Positions 29,069 through 38,706 are shown, numbered from the stretch's first letter. The stretch: 64,000 bases of DNA from Flavobacterium sp. (GCA_020403245.1 JADBYA010000004.1:1-64000); one strand, 5' to 3'. The notes: generated by a model from the sequence alone, not told the origin. A program made the numbers and translations.

Positions 29069-29203
29069 AATAGCAACGTAGCAGCAAACAAAGAAACCGG
29101 AATTCTTACTTGGACTTTAAAACTCAATCCAAACAAAACCAAGAAAGTCAGGATAAGTTATAAAGTCCGATATCCTAAAGATAAAACTATAGATAATTTG
29201 TAA
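29069..29203 (+). pseudogene. C-terminal remnant 1 of a DUF4139 gene
   Basis: After a stop codon at 29066, the frame reads NKETGILTWTLKLNPN and on to YKVRYPKDKTIDNL, then TAA at 29201. This resembles the end of the intact DUF4139 gene at 30165-31787 (KTGSILWQRKLESGKTE, ELKYPKEMRIHY). No upstream part remains. The last 86 nt (29118-29203) recur with one mismatch at 29923-30008. Confidence 0.7.
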
Positions 29204-29210
29204 TACACAA

Positions 29211-29240
29211 AAACGCAATCCTGACCGATTGCGTTTTTTT
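29211..29240 (+). terminator. intrinsic terminator
   Basis: AAACGCAATC (29211-29220) pairs with GATTGCGTTT (29227-29236), followed by a T run on the plus strand. It follows DUF4139 remnant 1 and faces the 3' end of the toxin gene. Confidence 0.85.
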
Positions 29241-29261
29241 ATACTTGTTTGATAGTAAATG

Positions 29262-29552
29262 TTATTTTGGTTTTTTCTTCGGATTTAGGGACGTATTAAA
29301 AATAGCATAAACAATAATATTTGAAGTCTCTATTTCATATATGATTAGATAAGGAAAGTGTTTTATGAAAACTTCTCTATAAGGTTTTCTTTTGATTTGA
29401 TAGTGTAGTGGATTTTTGTGAACCCTGTCCAAATATTCTTCCAAAGTGTTTAAAAAACGTTCGCCTAAACCTGTTTTGCGTTCTTCATAATAGTCATAAG
29501 CTTGTTGCATATCAACAATCGCTTCTTCTTTTATAACTAAATCATATTTCAT
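29262..29552 (-). CDS. RelE/ParE-family toxin
   Basis: A 96-residue toxin-type protein beginning MKYDLVIKEEAIVDMQQAYDYYEE (first part of helix pair). The GLGERFLNTLEEYLDRV helix, the PYREVFIKHFPYLIIYEIE strand pair and the arginine of KPYREVF fit the ParE/RelE fold. ParE proteins poison gyrase and RelE proteins cleave mRNA; the sequence alone does not decide which. The ATG at 29552 is preferred over an upstream start at 29612 because it lies 4 bp after the antitoxin stop and matches family length. Confidence 0.85.
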   Translation of the reverse strand: MKYDLVIKEEAIVDMQQAYDYYEERKTGLGERFLNTLEEYLDRVHKNPLHYQIKRKPYREVFIKHFPYLIIYEIETSNIIVYAIFNTSLNPKKKPK

Positions 29553-29556
29553 CAAA

Positions 29557-29775
29557 CTAAATTCGTTGGATTTTTTGTTTGGCTTGTTCCCAAGTAAAAG
29601 AATCGCTTTCACCCTTTAAGTGTCTTTCTCTTCGAGCATCTATTATTTCATAATCTTCTTTGGTTAGCGTGTCTTGTTCCTCTTCCAAAATTGCTTTTAT
29701 TTTGTTTAATACAGTAACTTTTCTAGTGCTTATAAGCATTTCAATTAGTTCCATTTTTGTAGCTTGTAAATTCAT
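29557..29775 (-). CDS. antitoxin of the RelE/ParE pair (addiction module protein)
   Basis: A 72-residue antitoxin, first gene of the pair. It begins MNLQATKMELIEML; the internal ATG at 29754 is an alternative start. The C-terminal ARRERHLKGESDSFTWEQAK segment, with its conserved SFTWEQ-type motif, is typical of short antitoxins that wrap ParE-like toxins. The N-terminal helices probably dimerise and may bind the shared promoter for autoregulation. Confidence 0.82.
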   Translation of the reverse strand: MNLQATKMELIEMLISTRKVTVLNKIKAILEEEQDTLTKEDYEIIDARRERHLKGESDSFTWEQAKQKIQRI

Positions 29776-29903
29776 AACAAATCATTTTATGTTGTAAAAA
29801 TAACGATTTTGTGTGATGATTATCTATTTAAAATTGATTTTTTAGCCGATTTGGTTTGCTATTAATTTCCTTTTTGGCTAAGGCGTTAGCTATATTTTAT
29901 GCA

Positions 29904-30008
29904 GGCATTCTCACGTGGAATCTAAAACTCAATCCAAACGAAACCAAGAAAGTCAGGATAAGTTATAAAGTCCGATATCCTAAAGATAAAACTATAGATA
30001 ATTTGTAA
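29904..30008 (+). pseudogene. C-terminal remnant 2 of a DUF4139 gene
   Basis: The frame GILTWNLKLNPN to YPKDKTIDNL ends at TAA 30006. Its last 86 nt are identical to remnant 1 except for one base. The hairpin that follows closely resembles the terminator after the intact DUF4139 gene, so this piece descends from a whole neighbouring paralogue. Nothing else is recognisable in 29813-29903. Confidence 0.7.
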
Positions 30009-30017
30009 AAGTATAAG

Positions 30018-30052
30018 CATCCTAAAGTCATTGATTTTAGGATGTTTTTTTT
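30018..30052 (+). terminator. intrinsic terminator after DUF4139 remnant 2
   Basis: CATCCTAAA (30018-30026) pairs with TTTAGGATG (30036-30044), then eight T. It shares its core sequence with the terminator at 31817-31848. Confidence 0.85.
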
Positions 30053-30164
30053 GGAGCCATATTTATTATATCCGTTTTACCCATTCAACTCACCCTTTTA
30101 CCAAGTCTGCCAAATTTGTCTTTTTCTAAATAGTAGTTTTATATTGAATTTAAAAATTAGTACC

Positions 30165-31787
30165 ATGAAAATTAAATATGCAACCTTGCTGTTATTAGTT
30201 ACTCAGTTGTTCTTTGGACAAGAAGTAGTAAAAGAAATTGAAATTAAACGTGCTACCATTTACTTGAAAGGAGCAAAAGTTACGGGAACCACTCCAGTAG
30301 TTTTAAAAAAGGGCAGAAACTTTGTTAAACTCATTAATTTGTCCAATGATATTGATGAAAACACCTATAAGATTGGAATAGGAAAAAACACCACCTTGAT
30401 GGCAATCACTCCTTTAAACAATTATTTACACGCTAATAAACCTTCAGAAATTGAACAAAAATTAGAAGCCGAAAAGAAAAAAAACGCCCGTTCAATTGAT
30501 TTGCTTTCACTTCAAATCAAAACACTATTGGGTGAACAAAGTATTATCAATTCTAATTTACAAGTGCATACCAACGATAAAATTTCGCCTCAAGAACAAT
30601 TAATTAAATTGACTTCTTTTTATGCCAAACGCTTTTTAGAAATCGAAAATAGCTTGTATTTGTTACAAGAGCAAAAAAATGACTTAGTAGCCGCAAATGC
30701 GAATATTGTCAATCAACTAGCAGAAGAAAAGACCAATAAAAACAAAAATAAAAAAGAACTATTGTTAGAAATCGAAGCTAAAACGGAAACAAATTTTGAT
30801 TTATCAATTACTTATGTTGTCCAAAGCGCAGGTTGGATACCATTATACGACATCAGAGCAACCGATGTAAACAGTCCATTAGAGCTAGTTTTTAAAGGAA
30901 AAATATATCAAAAAACGGGACAAGATTGGACCAATGTGAAACTTTTTGTATCTACTTATTTGCCTCAAAACAATCAAAACCGACCGATTTTATCACCATT
31001 ATATGTCAATGAATTTGTGGCAGGAATGAACTACAATCATATGAATAATGATAAGTATAAAAAAATAGCGGTCAATGCTGCAACCAATTCCTATCAAATG
31101 AGAAGTGATGCTAACAATACCAATGAAGAAGCTTCCTATTTTGATTTGCCTGTTGCCAATGTATCGGATAGTCAAATGAATATTTTATATGAACTCAATG
31201 AAATGCAGACGATTAAAAGTCAAGAGAAAGAGCAGTTTTTAATTTTGGATAAAAAAGAAGTGGCGGCAACCTATAAATATCATGCTGTTCCAAAAGTTAA
31301 TCAAAGTGTTTACTTATTAGCCATTGTGAAAAATTGGCAGAATTTAAATCTCATTTCGGGTGAAGCCAGTTTGTTCTTTGACGATAATTATATTGGCAAA
31401 ACGTATTTACAAAGCAATTATCTGAATGATGAATTTCCTATCTCGTTAGGAATAGACGAACGAATCGTAATAAAAAGGAGAAAAATTGAAGACAAAGACG
31501 AGAAGAAATTTTTTAATAGTAATAAAAAAGAAACCGAATCCTATGATATAGTGATTAGAAACAACACCAAACAGACGATAGATTTAGAAGTTTTGGACCA
31601 ATTGCCAATTAGTGAAAACGAAAAGATTACCGTAAAATCATTAACCATCGGTGATGGAAACTATGATGAAAAAACGGGTAGTATACTTTGGCAAAGAAAG
31701 TTAGAAAGCGGTAAAACGGAAATCATACACTTTGCTTTCGAACTAAAATATCCAAAGGAAATGAGAATTCATTATTCCAACAGGTAA
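30165..31787 (+). CDS. DUF4139 (MuiA-like) exported protein
   Basis: A 540-residue protein with signal peptide MKIKYATLLLLVTQLFFGQ. An N-terminal DUF4140-like part (VVKEIEIKRATIYLKGAKVTG, split here) precedes a coiled coil (residues 85-190) and the DUF4139 beta-sandwich domain (FDLSITYVVQSAGWIPLYDIRA region, GKIYQKTGQDWTNVKL, ending in KYPKEMRIHY). The family is sometimes called mucoidy inhibitor A; its mechanism is not established. The open frame extends upstream to 30042, but that part overlaps a terminator. I chose the ATG at 30165 because the signal peptide starts there. Confidence 0.85.
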   Translation: MKIKYATLLLLVTQLFFGQEVVKEIEIKRATIYLKGAKVTGTTPVVLKKGRNFVKLINLSNDIDENTYKIGIGKNTTLMAITPLNNYLHANKPSEIEQKLEAEKKKNARSIDLLSLQIKTLLGEQSIINSNLQVHTNDKISPQEQLIKLTSFYAKRFLEIENSLYLLQEQKNDLVAANANIVNQLAEEKTNKNKNKKELLLEIEAKTETNFDLSITYVVQSAGWIPLYDIRATDVNSPLELVFKGKIYQKTGQDWTNVKLFVSTYLPQNNQNRPILSPLYVNEFVAGMNYNHMNNDKYKKIAVNAATNSYQMRSDANNTNEEASYFDLPVANVSDSQMNILYELNEMQTIKSQEKEQFLILDKKEVAATYKYHAVPKVNQSVYLLAIVKNWQNLNLISGEASLFFDDNYIGKTYLQSNYLNDEFPISLGIDERIVIKRRKIEDKDEKKFFNSNKKETESYDIVIRNNTKQTIDLEVLDQLPISENEKITVKSLTIGDGNYDEKTGSILWQRKLESGKTEIIHFAFELKYPKEMRIHYSNR

Positions 31788-31816
31788 AATCATTCATAAT
31801 TTATAAATGAGGAAAG

Positions 31817-31848
31817 CATCCTAAGACAATTGGTTTTAGGATGTTTTT
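31817..31848 (+). terminator. intrinsic terminator of the DUF4139 gene
   Basis: CATCCTAA (31817-31824) and TTAGGATG (31836-31843) form the stem, then TTTTTG. Its resemblance to 30018-30052 shows the two gene ends are duplicates. Confidence 0.8.
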
Positions 31849-31922
31849 GTTTAAATAATAGTCTGTTACTGAATTAGTTTCTAATTTTTTTTTAAATTTA
31901 CCCTCTCTTTAATAAAAAAGCA

Positions 31923-33317
31923 ATGAAAAAAATTATCCTACTTTTATTTATTTGTACAGCAAACCTAAGTCTTGCCCAAACCGTAGCTGTACAAACTTTT
32001 GCTACAGGTTTATCCAATGCAGTAGCATTAGTTCATCCGCCAGCTGACTCTCGCCTTTTTGTGGTTCAAAAAACAGGTGCGATTAGAATAGTAAATCCTA
32101 ATGGAACAGTAAATGCCACACCATTTTTAACCGTTACTGGTTTAAGTAGTGGCAGCGAACAAGGGTTGTTGGGCATGGCTTTTCATCCCAATTACGCCAC
32201 AAATGGATTATTTTTTATTAATTACACCAACACTGCTGGCGATACTGTTATTGCTAGATATTCTGTTTCTGCCAATTCAGATATAGCCAATACTACTGCA
32301 ACCATTTTAATGACAGTAGATCAACCATTTTCTAATCACAACGGTGGAAGTTTGGCGTTTGGACGTGATGGTTTTTTATACATCGGATTGGGTGATGGCG
32401 GAAGCGGTGGCGATCCACAAGGATATTCCCAAAACATGACCGTAGATCCTTCTTTTCCTAGTAGAGTAATGTTAGGTAAAATGCTTCGAATAGATGTTGA
32501 TACCACTTTTGGGTCATTAAATTATGGTATTCCATCAACTAATCCGTATGCAACCACTGCTGGTCTTCGCGAAATTTGGGCAATTGGTTTACGTAATCCG
32601 TGGAAGTATTCATTCAATAGATTAAATGGCGATTTATGGATAGCAGACGTGGGTCAAAGTGCTCGTGAAGAAATCAATAAAACAACATTTCCTTTACCTA
32701 ATACAGGTTTAAATTATGGCTGGAGATGCTTTGAAGGAACTTCCGTTTTTAATACTAGCGGTTGTCCTACTTTTGCTAATACAGTGGCGCCTTTTACTGA
32801 TTATGTTTATGGTTCCAATGGAAGATGTTCTATTACTGGTGGATATTTTTACACTGGCTCTTTGTATCCAAATTTTGCAAACAAATATATTTTTGCCGAT
32901 TATTGTACTGGAGAAATTGGACTTGTTGACCCCTCTGGAGTCATCACTTGGACTGTAAATTTGCCTGGTGTAATTACCTCTTTTGGAGAAGATGTTAACG
33001 GCGAATTGTATATTACAAATGGCTCATCTATTTCAAAAGTAGTTGACACTTCACTAAGCACTGTTTCTCTAGACGAGAGTGTTTTGACAATTTTTCCAAA
33101 TCCGGCAACTAACGAACTTTTTATTAAAAATAATAATAATGTTGCGCTTCAAACCATAGCTATTACTGACTTAACAGGCAAAGTGGTTTTAAATCAAGAT
33201 ATTCAAAACCTAGGTTCTAACGCCATTAATATTGCCAATTTAGCGAAAGGAATGTATCTAGTTACGGTGCAAACACCTAATGGTTTATCGGCCACTTCAA
33301 AGATTTTAAAACAATAA
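31923..33317 (+). CDS. PQQ-dependent aldose-type dehydrogenase with T9SS sorting domain
   Basis: A 464-residue secreted protein. After the signal peptide (ending LSLAQ) comes a six-bladed glucose/sorbosone dehydrogenase fold: GSEQGLLGMAFHPNY, NHNGGSLAFGRDGFLYIGLGDGG (landmark region around residues 138-162), WAIGLRNPWKYSF, WIADVGQSAREEIN. The last 80 residues are a type A T9SS sorting domain (LTIFPNPATNELFIK, ITDLTGKVV, LAKGMYLVTV), so it should be exported across the outer membrane and attached or released. Oxidation of a sugar using PQQ is the family activity; the substrate here is unknown. Confidence 0.9.
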   Translation: MKKIILLLFICTANLSLAQTVAVQTFATGLSNAVALVHPPADSRLFVVQKTGAIRIVNPNGTVNATPFLTVTGLSSGSEQGLLGMAFHPNYATNGLFFINYTNTAGDTVIARYSVSANSDIANTTATILMTVDQPFSNHNGGSLAFGRDGFLYIGLGDGGSGGDPQGYSQNMTVDPSFPSRVMLGKMLRIDVDTTFGSLNYGIPSTNPYATTAGLREIWAIGLRNPWKYSFNRLNGDLWIADVGQSAREEINKTTFPLPNTGLNYGWRCFEGTSVFNTSGCPTFANTVAPFTDYVYGSNGRCSITGGYFYTGSLYPNFANKYIFADYCTGEIGLVDPSGVITWTVNLPGVITSFGEDVNGELYITNGSSISKVVDTSLSTVSLDESVLTIFPNPATNELFIKNNNNVALQTIAITDLTGKVVLNQDIQNLGSNAINIANLAKGMYLVTVQTPNGLSATSKILKQ

Positions 33318-33318
33318 T

Positions 33319-34359
33319 TTAAGGCGCAGGATCGGGATAAACGGCTTGTATTTTATTGATTCCTGCAAGTAATTCTGGTGATAAAACAACTTCAAAAGCA
33401 GCAATGTTTTCTTGAAGTTGTTTTATACTTGTGGCGCCAATAATTGTAGAAGAAACAAACTCTTGTTGTTTTACAAATGCCAATGCCATTTGAGTTAACG
33501 TTAATCCATTGTCAAGTGCTAATTGATTGTAAAGTTGGGTAGCTTTTCGACAATTTTCGCTCGAATATCTTGTAAACTGCGGAAACAAACCCAAACGAGA
33601 ATTAGGTTGTATCCCATTTAAATGTTTGCCTGTTAAAAAGCTAAAAGCTAAAGGCGAATACGCCAAAAGGCCGACTGATTCTCTGAGGCAAATTTCGGAT
33701 AAACCCACTTCAAACAGTCGATTTAATAGCGAATACGGATTTTGTATCGTAACAATTCTAGGCAAATTATGCTTTTCGCTTTCATTGAGAAATTTCATCA
33801 CTCCATAAGGATTTTCATTAGAAACGCCCAAGTATTTTATCTTTCCTTCTTTAATCAACCCGTCGAAAACAGTCAAGATATCGAAGAAATTTTCTTTCCA
33901 GTTGGTATCAATTTTGGTTATTCCGCGTTGTCCAAACATATTCATGACACGCTCTGGCCAATGCATTTGATACAAGTCAATATAATCGGTTTGTAGATTT
34001 TTTAAGCTCAATTCTACTGCGTCAACAATACTTTTTTTGGAGAAATCGAGTGGTTTTCTGATGTATTCCATGCCGCGATTGGGTCCAGCGATTTTAGTTG
34101 CAACAACCAATTTCTCTCTTTCCGAAGCACCAATTTTTGCAATCCAACTCCCAATAAAACGTTCGGTATTACCAAATATTGTTGCATTGCCACCAATTGG
34201 ATACATCTCAGCTGTATCAAGAAAATTTATTCCGTGTTCAACAGCATAATCCAACTGCTCATGTGCCTCGGCTTCGGAGTTTTGATTGCCATAAGTCATA
34301 GTGCCAAGACAAATGGAACTTACCTTCAAATCAGAATGTGGTAATGTAGTGTAAATCAT
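33319..34359 (-). CDS. aldo/keto reductase (Tas-like)
   Basis: A 346-residue NADPH-dependent oxidoreductase with a TIM barrel. ICLGTMTYGNQN at the start and INFLDTAEMYPIGGNA carry the catalytic Asp and Tyr; the KIAGPNRG segment holds the Lys, and YQMHWPERV the His. Length and the long NATIFGNTERFIGSWI loop match the E. coli Tas subfamily. The native substrate is unknown. Its ATG overlaps the stop of the AsmA-like gene by one base (TAATG), so translation is probably coupled. Confidence 0.9.
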   Translation of the reverse strand: MIYTTLPHSDLKVSSICLGTMTYGNQNSEAEAHEQLDYAVEHGINFLDTAEMYPIGGNATIFGNTERFIGSWIAKIGASEREKLVVATKIAGPNRGMEYIRKPLDFSKKSIVDAVELSLKNLQTDYIDLYQMHWPERVMNMFGQRGITKIDTNWKENFFDILTVFDGLIKEGKIKYLGVSNENPYGVMKFLNESEKHNLPRIVTIQNPYSLLNRLFEVGLSEICLRESVGLLAYSPLAFSFLTGKHLNGIQPNSRLGLFPQFTRYSSENCRKATQLYNQLALDNGLTLTQMALAFVKQQEFVSSTIIGATSIKQLQENIAAFEVVLSPELLAGINKIQAVYPDPAP

Positions 34360-37300
34360 TAAATGTTTTTTAAAGTATCTTGTGTGTTTTCTGTTGACTC
34401 GTTTTCTAAATCGTCAAACAGGAACGATTCGTCTTTGACAAATCCTTTTCCGTTTTTAATGTCTTTGTTTTTTTCTAACGAAATTTTATAATTACTTGGT
34501 GTTCCCGATATTTTTAAATTGATGTATCGAACCCTTTTATTTGGATCTTTATAGATTATTTCGTCTTCTTGGTTAGCGTCGAGTGCCTCGCGTTTTCGGC
34601 CAAAAAGTTTTTGAAATGCTATTCCTGTTACCATTCGTAGCGGGATTCGCAAATAGTATTCCATATTCATATTTCTATCCTGACTTCCTGATAATTGAAT
34701 GAAACCCAATGACGAATTGACTACCATATTAGGCAAAATTAGTCTTCCGTTTTTCAACACCAGTCTATTTTCTAATTTGTCAAACAATACTTTCGAAAGA
34801 TTTTTATCTTTAAAGAAATTGGACATGGCTTGTATCGGTCCAAAATTGTCTAATCTGCCATTATTGATAACTACATCCATTTGAAGATTGGAATCGTCTA
34901 TACGCGGTGTTAAATCGGTATGTAATAAAATTTTTCCTGTAATTCTTCCGGTAAATATTCCGTGAAGATTCTCTGAAACGAGTTTATCTTGACCAAAATT
35001 ATCAAACTTATACAGTACTTGATCTAGATTTACTTTTTGAATTTTCAAATCGGGGTTCAAATAAATATTTTTAGGGTTTGAACCATTCAAGTAACCTTTT
35101 AGATTCACAATACCTCCAGCAGCATTGAACTGACAATTATCAAAGTGAACCATATGATTCTCTTTTATTCTCAGCTTGGCAGTCATCTTTTTTATGACGT
35201 ATTTGTGGTAATTTAAATGCCCAATTGTAGCATCAATTTTTATGTTTTTAAACGGAATTTCAAATAAGTTGAAACCACTATCGTGATCTACTTTTACGTT
35301 AGCATTTGTAGACTGTTCCTTATAACTAAATAATTCATCAAAATCTAAATAGGTGGATTGAAAATTGAAATAGTCGCCATTTATCTTATAATAGCTGTTG
35401 TTTTTCAAATGGTATCGTCCGCTTAAAGTAAAATTACTTTTCCCGATTGTTCCTGAAACATTGTTGATGGTTAGCACATCTTTCTCGGCATGAATATTGC
35501 CTTTAAACTGTTCAAATTTAACAGGATGCACTTTGAATTTTCCTTTAAATTCGTCGACATAAAAATCAGTAGATTGCAGCGAATCTTTAAAATGCAGTGC
35601 AACACGACCGTGAAATTTTAGCCCTTTTACATCTTCATCGCGGTATTCTTTTGGCACATAATTTTTGCCGTTGTAAGAAAACAAATCTTTGAAATGCAAC
35701 GCATTGGAAGTTAAATCAAATTCCATTTGTGTGTCGCCTATTTTTTTATCGGCAAACCAAAGATTATAGGATGCAATTTTCCCATCAAAAGCAAAATCAC
35801 TCGTATCGATTTGTCCACTGAATTTCTTGACGTTGATGTCGTTCTCTGTAATTTCAAACAACCCACCAAAATCGTGAAAAACATGAGGGTAATTTTCTAA
35901 TTTGGCATAAAGATTTTGAATGAAATAGTTCCCAACAGGCAATGATTTCGATTGTAAAAAAGTTGATGCTGCACCTTTAAAAGCAAGGTCTAACTTTAGG
36001 TTACGTACTTTTTCATTAAACGGTTTTTGTTTGATGGTGTCGAAAGCAGTGAGTTCTTTAAAATCTAATAATTTTGATTTAACGTGAATTTCAGAAACCA
36101 CTTCTCCATTGGTTTGATGAATAATGGCTGGAATATTGTTGATTATTCCATTCATCTCAAGGTTGGATTTCCCCAATTGCAAACGGCAATAGTCCATTTT
36201 GATATCATTGCCATCCATTATCGCTTTTAGATTTAAATTTTTTACTGGCAAATGATAACGCTCTGATTTAAAATTCAAATTGGTGACTAACAACTCTGAA
36301 TAATAGGCTTGATTAAACTTCTTCAAACTTTTTTCAGGATTTGACAAATCAATAATATCATGAAAATTCATACTAAGTTGAATATTCCCCGTGACATTAG
36401 ATAAATTTTTTAAATTAAAAAACTTCGATAGGAATTCCAAATCAAAATCAGAGTCGAGTTTCAAATCAATTTCGGGCGAAATAAAATTAATCACTTTCAG
36501 ATTTCCTTTAAATCGTCCTGCTTCGGGCTTTGCTGAGAAATTGGTAAGATAAAAAGCTGAAGTTTCTAAATTTCTTTTGGAACCATTAGTAAAATAGGCA
36601 CTAAACGTCATATCGTCTAGTTTTTTATTGGTAATAGTATTGTCAAAAAATCCCTTTTTACAACCAAATTTGGCTTCAACAGCAGGAAGATTTCCGTTGA
36701 TAGACTTGCCTTTTACTGTAGTTTTAAAGAAAATATCTCCTTGATTGTCATATTTTCTTAGCGTTGGGATTAAATCCTCTGGTGCAAAAGCAATGAGCAA
36801 ATCAAAGTTGGGTTTTTTACCCGTTAAAACTAAGTCTAAATCAAAATTATTTTTAATGTCTACTTTTCCTTCCAAACCAAAAACGCCATTTTCAATTGTA
36901 ACAGTCGAGGATTCAAATTGTAATAGTTGCGATTTTTTATGAAAAGAAAATGCAGTAGCAATATCAAAATGTTTGTTTTTTATAAATGTGGTGTCTTTTC
37001 CTTTGATTACATTGAAAACAAATTTAGTGTCTAAACCCATTTTAATATGGGTTTCGTCTTTTTTAAATTTCGTCTCTGCTTTGCTTACATAAGCATTCAG
37101 TGTTATGGCGTCGACTAAGTTAGTTTTCTGTAAAACAATATTTTGTAGTTTAATTTTTTGTAAATCAATATGGAATTCTTCTTCCACATCCTCAATTTTT
37201 TTGTTGGTTTCAAATGCCTTGACAAGATTATACGAATGGTCTTTGTACTGGATAATATTTATTTTTCCATTGGCAAGTTTAATGGTTTTAACATCATATT

Positions 37301-37640
37301 TCCCGCTAATTATCGTCCATAAATCAAACCCAACATAAACATCTTTTAAATTGATAATTGGTTTTTGGTTAGTCGCTTTTGTTTCAAAAACCTGAAAATC
37401 TTTGATGTCTATGGAGATATAAGGAAAATTTTCAAATGGCGAAATTTGTGTGCCATAAAGTGCCATTTTTCCTTTAAAATCGGCATTTGCGGTAACTAAT
37501 AATTCCTGAATAATAGCGTCTTTTTTAAAGCTAATAACCAAAATAAGAATGCCAAAAAGCAGTATCGGAATTCCTAAGAAAACCAATACTACTTTCTTCC
37601 ATTTATTAAAAAAAATTTTCTTTTTTGTTCCCACAAACAA
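34359..37640 (-). CDS. AsmA-like protein, bridge-like lipid transfer type
   Basis: A 1093-residue protein anchored by one N-terminal helix (VVLVFLGIPILLFGILILVI) and otherwise an extended, repetitive beta-rich periplasmic body. The AsmA N-terminal pattern (FENFPYISIDIKDFQVFE) and the AsmA C-terminal domain (near NNGRLDNFGPIQAMSNFF) are both visible. Proteins of this family (AsmA, TamB, YhdP) are thought to carry phospholipids between membranes. The start is TTG, 17 bp after the OmpA-family gene; GTG two codons later is an alternative. Its stop overlaps the aldo/keto reductase start. Confidence 0.85.
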   Translation of the reverse strand: MFVGTKKKIFFNKWKKVVLVFLGIPILLFGILILVISFKKDAIIQELLVTANADFKGKMALYGTQISPFENFPYISIDIKDFQVFETKATNQKPIINLKDVYVGFDLWTIISGKYDVKTIKLANGKINIIQYKDHSYNLVKAFETNKKIEDVEEEFHIDLQKIKLQNIVLQKTNLVDAITLNAYVSKAETKFKKDETHIKMGLDTKFVFNVIKGKDTTFIKNKHFDIATAFSFHKKSQLLQFESSTVTIENGVFGLEGKVDIKNNFDLDLVLTGKKPNFDLLIAFAPEDLIPTLRKYDNQGDIFFKTTVKGKSINGNLPAVEAKFGCKKGFFDNTITNKKLDDMTFSAYFTNGSKRNLETSAFYLTNFSAKPEAGRFKGNLKVINFISPEIDLKLDSDFDLEFLSKFFNLKNLSNVTGNIQLSMNFHDIIDLSNPEKSLKKFNQAYYSELLVTNLNFKSERYHLPVKNLNLKAIMDGNDIKMDYCRLQLGKSNLEMNGIINNIPAIIHQTNGEVVSEIHVKSKLLDFKELTAFDTIKQKPFNEKVRNLKLDLAFKGAASTFLQSKSLPVGNYFIQNLYAKLENYPHVFHDFGGLFEITENDINVKKFSGQIDTSDFAFDGKIASYNLWFADKKIGDTQMEFDLTSNALHFKDLFSYNGKNYVPKEYRDEDVKGLKFHGRVALHFKDSLQSTDFYVDEFKGKFKVHPVKFEQFKGNIHAEKDVLTINNVSGTIGKSNFTLSGRYHLKNNSYYKINGDYFNFQSTYLDFDELFSYKEQSTNANVKVDHDSGFNLFEIPFKNIKIDATIGHLNYHKYVIKKMTAKLRIKENHMVHFDNCQFNAAGGIVNLKGYLNGSNPKNIYLNPDLKIQKVNLDQVLYKFDNFGQDKLVSENLHGIFTGRITGKILLHTDLTPRIDDSNLQMDVVINNGRLDNFGPIQAMSNFFKDKNLSKVLFDKLENRLVLKNGRLILPNMVVNSSLGFIQLSGSQDRNMNMEYYLRIPLRMVTGIAFQKLFGRKREALDANQEDEIIYKDPNKRVRYINLKISGTPSNYKISLEKNKDIKNGKGFVKDESFLFDDLENESTENTQDTLKNI

Positions 37641-37657
37641 TGGATTAGTAATAAGGA

Positions 37658-38623
37658 CTAAAACTCATTCAACATTTTGGAAATTTCATCCAATTTTGGG
37701 GTTAAAATGATTTCAATTCTTCGGTTTTTAGCTTTGCCTTCGTTGCTATCATTACTCATTAATGGTGCATATTCGCCTCGACCTGCAGCGGTTAAATTTT
37801 GTTTTCTAATACCTGCATTTTCTGCCAAAATATTGACAATCGCTGTAGCACGTTTAGTCGATAAATCCCAGTTGTTTTCAATTCCGCCACCAATATTTCC
37901 TAGTATTTTATCATTGTCAGTATGTCCTTCAATTAGCACGGTGATATCTGGATTTTGTGCCAAGACTTTTCCAACTTCCACTACGGCTTTTCTTCCTTCA
38001 CTGCCAACTGCCCAACTACCAGTTTGGAACAATAACTTGTTTTCCATAGAAACATAGACTTTCCCATTTTTTTGTTCCACAGTCAATCCTTTACCTTCAA
38101 AGGCATTTAGTGCTTTGGACAACGTTTCTTTTAGTTTTTTCATAGCGGCATCTTTAGCCGCAATCATGCTTTCTAATTCATTTAAGCGTTTGGTGTTTGA
38201 CTCTAGCTCGTTACGTAATTTATTTAAACGGTCTTGTTCTGCTGCCAATGCTTTTTCTTTAGCACCAAGTTGTGCCAATAACTCTCTATTTTTATTCATG
38301 TTTGACTCTAAAGCGTCATTACTGTTTTTTTCTAAAGCAGCGTAGGAATCTTTTAAAGTTTTTAAGTTATTAGCCGTTGCTGTACAATCGGTTTGCAGTT
38401 TATCTTTTTCGGCTTTGAGCTTATCTAATTCGGCTTTAAGCGTTTTATTTTCTTCGTTAAATTGCTCATTGGCTTTGTGCAATTCTTCATTTTCATCAGC
38501 TATTAAGCGATTTTCTTTCTTCAAATCGGTGTACTTGTTCTCCAAATCGGTGTATATTTTTTTGGATACACAAGAGGCCATTAAAGTCAAAATGGCAATT
38601 CCTAAAACTATTCTCTTTATCAT
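37658..38623 (-). CDS. OmpA-family lipoprotein with coiled coil
   Basis: A 321-residue protein with lipobox LTLMASCVSK. Residues 25-165 are a long charged coiled coil (repeated EELHK, EEN, LKAE patterns). Residues 190-320 form an OmpA domain that binds peptidoglycan (VLIEGHTDNDKI, LSTKRATAIVNIL, GRGEYAPLMSNDSNEGKAKNRRIEI as region landmarks), with the key Asp and Arg present. It should tether the outer membrane to the cell wall. It heads a run with the AsmA-like gene and the aldo/keto reductase. Confidence 0.9.
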   Translation of the reverse strand: MIKRIVLGIAILTLMASCVSKKIYTDLENKYTDLKKENRLIADENEELHKANEQFNEENKTLKAELDKLKAEKDKLQTDCTATANNLKTLKDSYAALEKNSNDALESNMNKNRELLAQLGAKEKALAAEQDRLNKLRNELESNTKRLNELESMIAAKDAAMKKLKETLSKALNAFEGKGLTVEQKNGKVYVSMENKLLFQTGSWAVGSEGRKAVVEVGKVLAQNPDITVLIEGHTDNDKILGNIGGGIENNWDLSTKRATAIVNILAENAGIRKQNLTAAGRGEYAPLMSNDSNEGKAKNRRIEIILTPKLDEISKMLNEF

Positions 38624-38660
38624 AATACTGTTTTTTTATATTTATTCCTGTTTCGTCATC

Positions 38661-38675
38661 CTGAGCTTGTCGAAG
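38661..38675. repeat. CTGAGCTTGTCGAAG element
   Basis: An exact copy of the 15-nt element at 116-130. It lies in the 83-nt gap between the OmpA-family gene and exonuclease III, beside a degenerate heptamer-like TTCTATG run (38682-38710). Confidence 0.8.
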
Positions 38676-38706
38676 GACTATTTTCTATGTTCTTTTCTCT
38701 TTATTC

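Noticed and set aside
29069..30008. 86-bp direct repeats as att sites of an integrative element
   Set aside because: The repeats are recognisable coding remnants with terminators, and no integrase or transposase is present. Gene duplication explains them better.
30042..30164. N-terminal extension of the DUF4139 protein
   Set aside because: It overlaps a strong terminator and precedes a clear signal peptide that begins at the ATG at 30165.
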